Assembly: GCA_036417435.1 (NCBI GenBank)
Contig: CM070900.1
Coordinates: 33,581,496-33,645,495 of the forward strand
Direction: 5' to 3'
DNA from: Inia geoffrensis
Taxonomy: Eukaryota; Chordata; Mammalia; Artiodactyla; Iniidae
DNA length: 64,000 nt
How positions within the stretch are numbered: the stretch's first letter is position 1; each line of letters opens with the position of its first letter. The position numbers and the translations under genes were made by a program. The notes beneath the pieces are model-generated. The model had not been told where the DNA came from, searched no databases, and was given only the letters and a program-made list of their open reading frames with translations. This document shows positions 58,993 to 64,000 of this stretch, piece by piece.

Positions 58993-59735
58993 TCTTTCCC
59001 AATTTTACATTAACAAGTTATGTACATTATATATAATTCTTATTCAGAATTCATAGGTTGAGGGAGTAAATTCAAATATAATAGGTTTAAAACTATAAAT
59101 ATTGATTATTCTGATAGCAGATTATCAAAGAGGCAATTGACCTATGGTATATCCAAATTTGCTGCTTCTTAGCAGCAAATGTATATGTATACGTATACAT
59201 ATATATGTATATACACATTTTTTGACACATAAAATAACCAAATGAAAGGCGTAGGATCATGCCTACTGAAAAAAGCCATTGGTAACTCATTTTATATTGT
59301 CTTTCTGAGTCCTGTTTGAGATAGTCAGTTAGATGCAATGTCAGCAGAGCCTCTTGCTTGGGAATCTGAGAAGTTTTAAAATAATTTTCTTAGGAGCATG
59401 AAACTGTCAACCATAGAAGGCCATAAAAGTCTGAGAAGGCCATATGGAAAGTGACCTGACCTGTGAGAGTAATCTAATACCAACTCTTACTGTTTGGAAA
59501 ACAGGCACAGTTGTTTTAAGGAGAATGAAAGACCCCTGGAGACGCATGTAAATTGATTCTTTTCATTTGAGTCTATTTTCAGGCCTAATAACTTGTATTT
59601 AGAACTGTTTTTAAATGCCAGTCAGCCTTATTAAATTGGCATGTGGCTTCTGGGAGTCTGAAATGAGAAAGTTAAAAACGCCAGTGAGCTTTACCCAGAG
59701 AGCTCAAGTTTCAGGACCATGGACAACGCATAAAT
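58993..59735. other. Unique DNA, no gene seen
   Basis: Contains an alternating purine-pyrimidine 'gtatatgtatacgtatac' stretch near 59180-59215. No exon seen. Confidence 0.5.
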
Positions 59736-59763
59736 CCCCCCCCCCCCCCCCCCCCCCCCCCCC
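59736..59763. repeat. Poly(C) run of 28
   Basis: Twenty-eight consecutive C residues followed by 'gccttcccgcgcc'. Long poly(C) is rare in mammalian DNA. It can be a real mononucleotide repeat or a sequencing/assembly artefact. Confidence 0.95.
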
Positions 59764-59826
59764 GCCTTCCCGCGCCACCGAACCAGCCTGTTCATAAGTG
59801 TCTTCTGTTGGCAAAAGAGGGCGCAT

Positions 59827-60092
59827 GAAGCAGCCGCTTGGCACAGGGATATCAGCTCGGTGCTTTGTGACTGCCTGGAGGGGTGGGATAGGGAGGGAAG
59901 GAAGGAGGGAGACGCAAGAGGGAAGAAATATGTGAACGTCTGTATATATATAACTGATTCACTTTGTTATAAAGTAGAAACTGACACACCATTGTAGAGC
60001 AATTTTAACCCAATAAAGATGTTAAAAAAAAATAAAATAAAAAAATAAAAATAAATTAAAAAAAAAAGAACTTTAAGAAAGTTAAAAAAAAA
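59827..60092 (+). mobile_element. Recent 5'-truncated sense L1 3' end
   Basis: The body 'gatatcagctcggtgctttg' to 'ccaataaagatgtta' is the direct complement of the younger L1 3' end (33300-33510), with high identity. It is followed by an A-rich tail of about 70 bases broken by T and G. Target duplication 'aaaagagggcgcat' (59813-59826) and 'aaaagagggcacat' (60093-60106), one mismatch. Only about 200 bases of L1 body were copied. Confidence 0.93.
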
Positions 60093-60197
60093 AAAAGAGG
60101 GCACATAAGTTTGTGTTGCTGGAGTGGTATCAGTGCTCTAAGTGAAGAGAAATGCTTCATGGTTTGTGCTTTGTCCACGTTGGATTGACACAGCCTC

Positions 60198-60200
<3 letters not shown>

Positions 60201-60260
<60 letters not shown>

Positions 60261-60262
60261 CC
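60201..60262. repeat. (AT)n(AC)n compound microsatellite
   Basis: About 24 AT units, then about 6 AC units. Source of a spurious Ile-Tyr frame on the minus strand. Confidence 0.98.
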
Positions 60263-60363
60263 TTTAGGTAGAACACATTTGAATATTTTGAGACTCTTTA
60301 ATACATTTATATTCCACAATGAAATACATCATTTATTCAACAAACGTTTGTTAAATGTCCACT

Positions 60364-60397
60364 GTATGAAAGGCATGGAGGTATGAAAGGCATGGAG
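60364..60397. repeat. 17-bp perfect tandem duplication
   Basis: 'gtatgaaaggcatggag' occurs twice head to tail (60364-60380 and 60381-60397) within a trace of the ancient unassigned repeat. Confidence 0.97.
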
Positions 60398-60629
60398 ATA
60401 AGCAGAGATGAATGAAATAGATGTGGCTTCTTTCATTTCGACTTGGTCACTGAGTACTATGTTATTCAGATAGTGACTGTTTCTTCTTTCTCTCAAGATA
60501 CAATGTTTCTTAAAGGCAGAGTGTCTGCTCTATAATATTCAGTCCTTTATAATATTTGAAGTGTTAGAATGCTCTGTGTTTTAAAATAGGCTATAAGTAT
60601 ATGAAAGTAATATTGTAGAGTCAAAAGCT

Positions 60630-60792
60630 CAAAATTTAGAGCCAGACTTGAGTGCGAATTAACCAAAGCTATTTGGTAATTATGCACTATGTTTGGGAAT
60701 AACACTTATCCTCTTTAATTTCCTCACCTGTAAAATGAAGATAATGATGCTTATTTTGCAGTGTTGTAAGAAATAGAGAACATACCTATGTC
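60630..60792 (+). mobile_element. MIR fragment
   Basis: 'agagccagacttgagtgcga', 'tttcctcacctgtaaaatga' and 'tgcagtgttgtaagaaatag' follow sense MIR order. Confidence 0.75.
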
Positions 60793-60984
60793 TTCTCAAT
60801 ACATGATAATTCCTTGAACTAACTTTATTAATTTGAATGAATAATGTCATATAGATATTTTTACTTTCAGGGGAGGTCTTCTTCTGGGACTTTGAAAATT
60901 TTAAATGTATTTGAGAGATAATATTTCTTTACAGATTTTATAAAAATTAAAACATAAAATATATACTTTGTAATAATAATAAGG

Positions 60985-61360
60985 AAAAAAATTACCCATG
61001 CTTTTGCAATCTAGTTTAAGGTATCTGATGTTGATAGTTTTGTAAACACTTTTTCATACTTTTTCTAGTATTAAAATAAGGCTGTACGTACATTATAGAG
61101 GGATTTTGTTCATCTTTTAAAATAGGATTATTCTCTAATTTCCTTTTTCACTTAACAGTGTAACTTGGAAAGTTTTCATATTTATATACATAATTTTTTC
61201 CATAGCTGCATTATGTACTACAATTATGGAACTTATTCATATATTCCTCTCTTAGAGAATAAAGGGTTTTCCTTTGCTATTTCAAATGCTGCTGCTATGC
61301 ATCATAGTACGATCATATTAAACACTTTACCATTTTGTCAAAACGAAATTAAGTCACTAA
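60985..61360 (-). mobile_element. Possible very old antisense L1/HAL1-like fragment
   Basis: 'tttttcacttaacagtg', 'catagctgcattatgtacta' and 'atttcaaatgctgctgctat' resemble the complement of an ancient L1-type C-terminal region. Weak. Confidence 0.35.
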
Positions 61361-61652
61361 AGCTGGGAGGAGTGTGAGAAGGTGTCTTTAATGTGCTAAT
61401 GCTGATGACCATGATATTAACAACACCCTCATTTTCAACAATGACCATTAGAGTTAATGATGTTTCTGAATTACAGTGAGTTTTTGGTAGACGAATGCAT
61501 GCACGAGTAGATAGTGTAATCAGTACCTAGAGTTTATTAATCAAATTCATAGACACTGTTTTAAAAACTAATGACAAGAGTCAGGCTTTTAATTCTTAAG
61601 GATATCATTAAGTATGGTTGTTTGGAGTGAGTGTTGATGAATGCTCTTTATT

Positions 61653-61863
61653 TTATTTATTTATTTTTTTTGCGGTACGTGGGCCTCTCACTGCTGTGGC
61701 CTCTCCCGTTGGGGAGCACAGGCTCCGGACACGCAGGCTCAGCGGCCATGGCTCATGGGCCCAGCCGCTCTGCGGCATGTGGGATCTTCTCGGACCGGGG
61801 CACGAACCCGTGTCCCCTGCATCGGCAAGTGGACTCTCAACCACTGCGCCACCAGGGAAGCCC
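61653..61863 (-). mobile_element. CHR SINE, short form
   Basis: Antisense copy after a T-rich tail, ending 'accagggaagccc'. Duplication 'gaatgctctttatt' (61639-61652) and 'gaatgttctttatt' (61864-61877). Opposite in orientation to the SINE at 62306. Confidence 0.95.
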
Positions 61864-62224
61864 GAATGTTCTTTATTAACTGAGTTTATTTAAGGATACA
61901 TATGCGCAAGTGCATATAATTACTGTCATACTAAGTGATATATAATAAGTGCCAATTGATATTTTTATATGTATGCTCTAATATTTTTATATGTATGCTC
62001 TAGTATTTTTATCTTGTTTTTACCTTTAATTTCATAATGCATTATTAAAATTTTTAAGATTTAGCAATAAAGATTTTGTTCGACACCTGTGGCAGACATC
62101 TATTTGACAGTCCCATGGTTGTAAAGATGAGACTGGGATAACAAGAGGCTTGATTCAGAGAGCCTCACTCTGACTCTTAGTCTCTACAAGTTACTCATCC
62201 TTTATGACTTTACAGACCAGGAAG

Positions 62225-63155
62225 GAACTTTAGGAATTTTTAAACAGCTTTGTTGACGTACCATTGACATATGATAAACTATACATATTTAAAGAGCACA
62301 GTTTGGGGGCTTCCCTGGTGGCGCAGTGGTTGAGAGTCCGCCTGCTGATGCAGGGGACGTGGGTTTGTGCCCCGGTCTGGAAAGATCCCACATGCCGCGG
62401 AGCAGCTAGGCCTGTGAGCCATAGCCGCTGAGCCTGAGCGTCCGGAGCCTGTGCTCCGCAACAGGAGAGGCCACAGCAGTGAGAGGCCCACGTACCGAAA
62501 AAAAAAAAAGAGAGCACAGTTTGAGAATGTTCTATATATATATGAAAATATCACTGTAGCAATGATAATGAAAGTTTATTTGTGCATCTCTGTACTCTCT
62601 CCCTTACCCACTCCCTGACCTTCTTGTCTCAGGTAACCACTAATCCGCTTTCCTTAACTATAGATTAGTTTGCATTATCTATAATTTTATATAAATGAAA
62701 TAATACAGTATATAATCATTTCATCTGTTTTTTAAAAATCTGCATAATTATTTTAAGTTTCTTTATTCTTTTCCATGTATCAGGAATTAATTCCTTTATT
62801 TTGCTAGGTAGTATTCCATTGTATGCCTGTATCCCAGTTTGTTTATGCTTTCATCTTGTGATGGACAATGGCTTGTTTCCAGCTTTTGGCTGTTACAAAT
62901 AAATCTTCCGTGATCATCTGCATACTTATCTTTGCATGAATATGTTTTCAGTTCTCTTGGATTGGATTGGAATATCTGGATTATATGGTGGACACATTTC
63001 ATTTTTCCAGAAACTATCAAATTATTTTGACTAGGTTGACCCATTTTACATTCCCTCCAGTTTTGTATGAGAGTTCCAATTTCTCCACATCCTTGCTGAC
63101 ATTTGATGCTGTCTTTCTAATTTCAGCCAATTTAATAAGTGTGTAGTGATATTTA
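62225..63155 (-). mobile_element. Old antisense L1 (L1M-type), split by a SINE
   Basis: 'aacagctttgttgacgtacc', 'aggtaaccactaatccgc', 'aggtagtattccattgtatg', 'ttgtgatggacaatggcttg', 'ttacattccctccag' and 'aatttctccacatccttgct' are the complement of an old L1 3' UTR and ORF2 end. Frames are broken. 5'-truncated at about 63155. Confidence 0.75.
62306..62510 (+). mobile_element. CHR SINE, short form, nested in old L1
   Basis: Complete short-form copy with a poly(A) tail at 62498-62509. Perfect duplication 'agagcacagtttg' at 62293-62305 and 62511-62523. The A box ('tggcgcagtgg') and a B-box-like 'ggtttgtgccc' are both visible, and the B box has lost its CpG. Confidence 0.96.
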
Positions 63156-64000
63156 CCATTGATCAATAATTAAGACCTGATGGATTCACTGCTGAGTTTA
63201 AGTTCGATTTAAAGATCAGAATATTCTAATGGCATTTAAAGTAGACCAAGACATAGATAAAGATGAATTGTTTCCCAATTTATTTTGTGAAAACTAAAAT
63301 TGCTTTAATAACTATAAATACATAAACATCTAGTATAAAGATGAAACCAGAGACCACTTTTATTCTAAATGTTGAGCACAATTCTTGATAAAATATTAGC
63401 AGATGGTTCACAAATGTGTCAAAGAATAATACTGTTATAGAGTTTATTTAAGGAATGCAAGTTTATTTTAATATCTAGAAATAATTATTGTACATTGTAC
63501 TAACACATTAAGGTAGACAGTTTATATCAATATGTATGAAATCTATCTGACAAAATTCAACGTTATTTCTTCACATGCAACTCCTGTATATAAATAATTT
63601 ATCCAAAAAATATACTAGTAAAATATGATATAGACCTCTTTTCCAAAGACTTAAGTATGTAGACATTTGCAGTTAGATCATGGTAGTTGTTGAGAACAAT
63701 ATATAGTGGGTTTGAGGTGTTTTAACGAATTGACTAATTTTTCACATTTCTCAAATATTTCAAATTCTAAAAAGGTAAAATTTGTAGAGTTTTAATTTAA
63801 CATTAAATTAATACTGTTAAAAATAAAGCTATTTGAATTTAATTAGAACAAGATAGGCATGTTTATTATCAACATTATTATTCATTGACTTAAAAGTTCG
63901 TAAAAGTTAGTAACGCTTGCATAAACATTGGAAAAACTAGAATAAAATTCTGTCTTTTTTCTGATGTGTTGTATTTCTATAAAATGCAAGAAACCAAGAA
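63156..64000. other. Unique A+T-rich DNA, no gene seen
   Basis: No recognised repeat or exon up to the window end. Confidence 0.5.

Noticed and set aside
1..64000. Search by eye for CRISPR-like arrays, operons or ribosome-binding sites
   Set aside because: The only regular arrays are microsatellites and the L1 tandem repeats. The sequence is plainly mammalian, so bacterial features are not expected.

Overview
This is mammalian nuclear DNA, almost certainly from a cetacean. The strongest clue is a set of twelve copies of a tRNA-derived SINE that opens with GGGCTTCCCTGGTGGCGCAG and carries a recognisable Pol III A box and B box. This is the CHR family of whales, hippos and ruminants. Most copies are a short form of about 200 bp with long A/T tails and clear target-site duplications, as expected of whale CHR subfamilies. 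The young L1 also has the 3' end and 5' UTR start typical of cetartiodactyl L1s. Species and locus cannot be named from this sequence.

I find no convincing protein-coding gene, rRNA, functional tRNA or CRISPR array. The window reads as intergenic or deep intronic DNA shaped by layers of transposition. Nearly all open frames of 60 codons or more fall in SINEs, L1 remnants, microsatellites or A+T-rich unique DNA. One small open frame at 12600-12752 with splice-like borders is kept as a weak exon candidate.

Layout. 1-11.5 kb: mostly unique DNA with one short CHR SINE, an (AC)n array, an MLT1-like LTR, an L1 with an inverted 5' part, antisense L1 pieces and a long CHR SINE inside an old L1. 11.5-29 kb: a truncated L1 end, an old sense L1, MER5A-, MER20-, MIR- and L2-type fossils, two inverted copies of a DNA transposon, and an inverted SINE pair at 20.7-21.2 kb. 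29.2-42.2 kb: the main structure, an old antisense L1 inserted in a still older repeat, itself holding a CHR SINE and a younger, essentially full-length antisense L1 (33.3-40.65 kb) with decayed ORF1 and ORF2 and a 2.2 kb CpG-rich 5' UTR. 42-56 kb: ancient repeats, five more SINEs, L2 and MIR fragments and a candidate old solo LTR. 56.3-64 kb: an intact-ended pogo/Tc1-mariner-like element, a run of 28 C, a 5'-truncated sense L1, an (AT)n(AC)n array, two SINEs in inverted orientation and an old L1.

The elements do not form a pathway. L1 machinery supplied in trans explains the SINE insertions, and the nesting order gives their relative ages. No undescribed biological system was found. The most informative items are the three-layer nested insertion, the twin-priming L1, the tandem repeats in the L1 5' UTR, the inverted SINE pairs and the pogo-like element.
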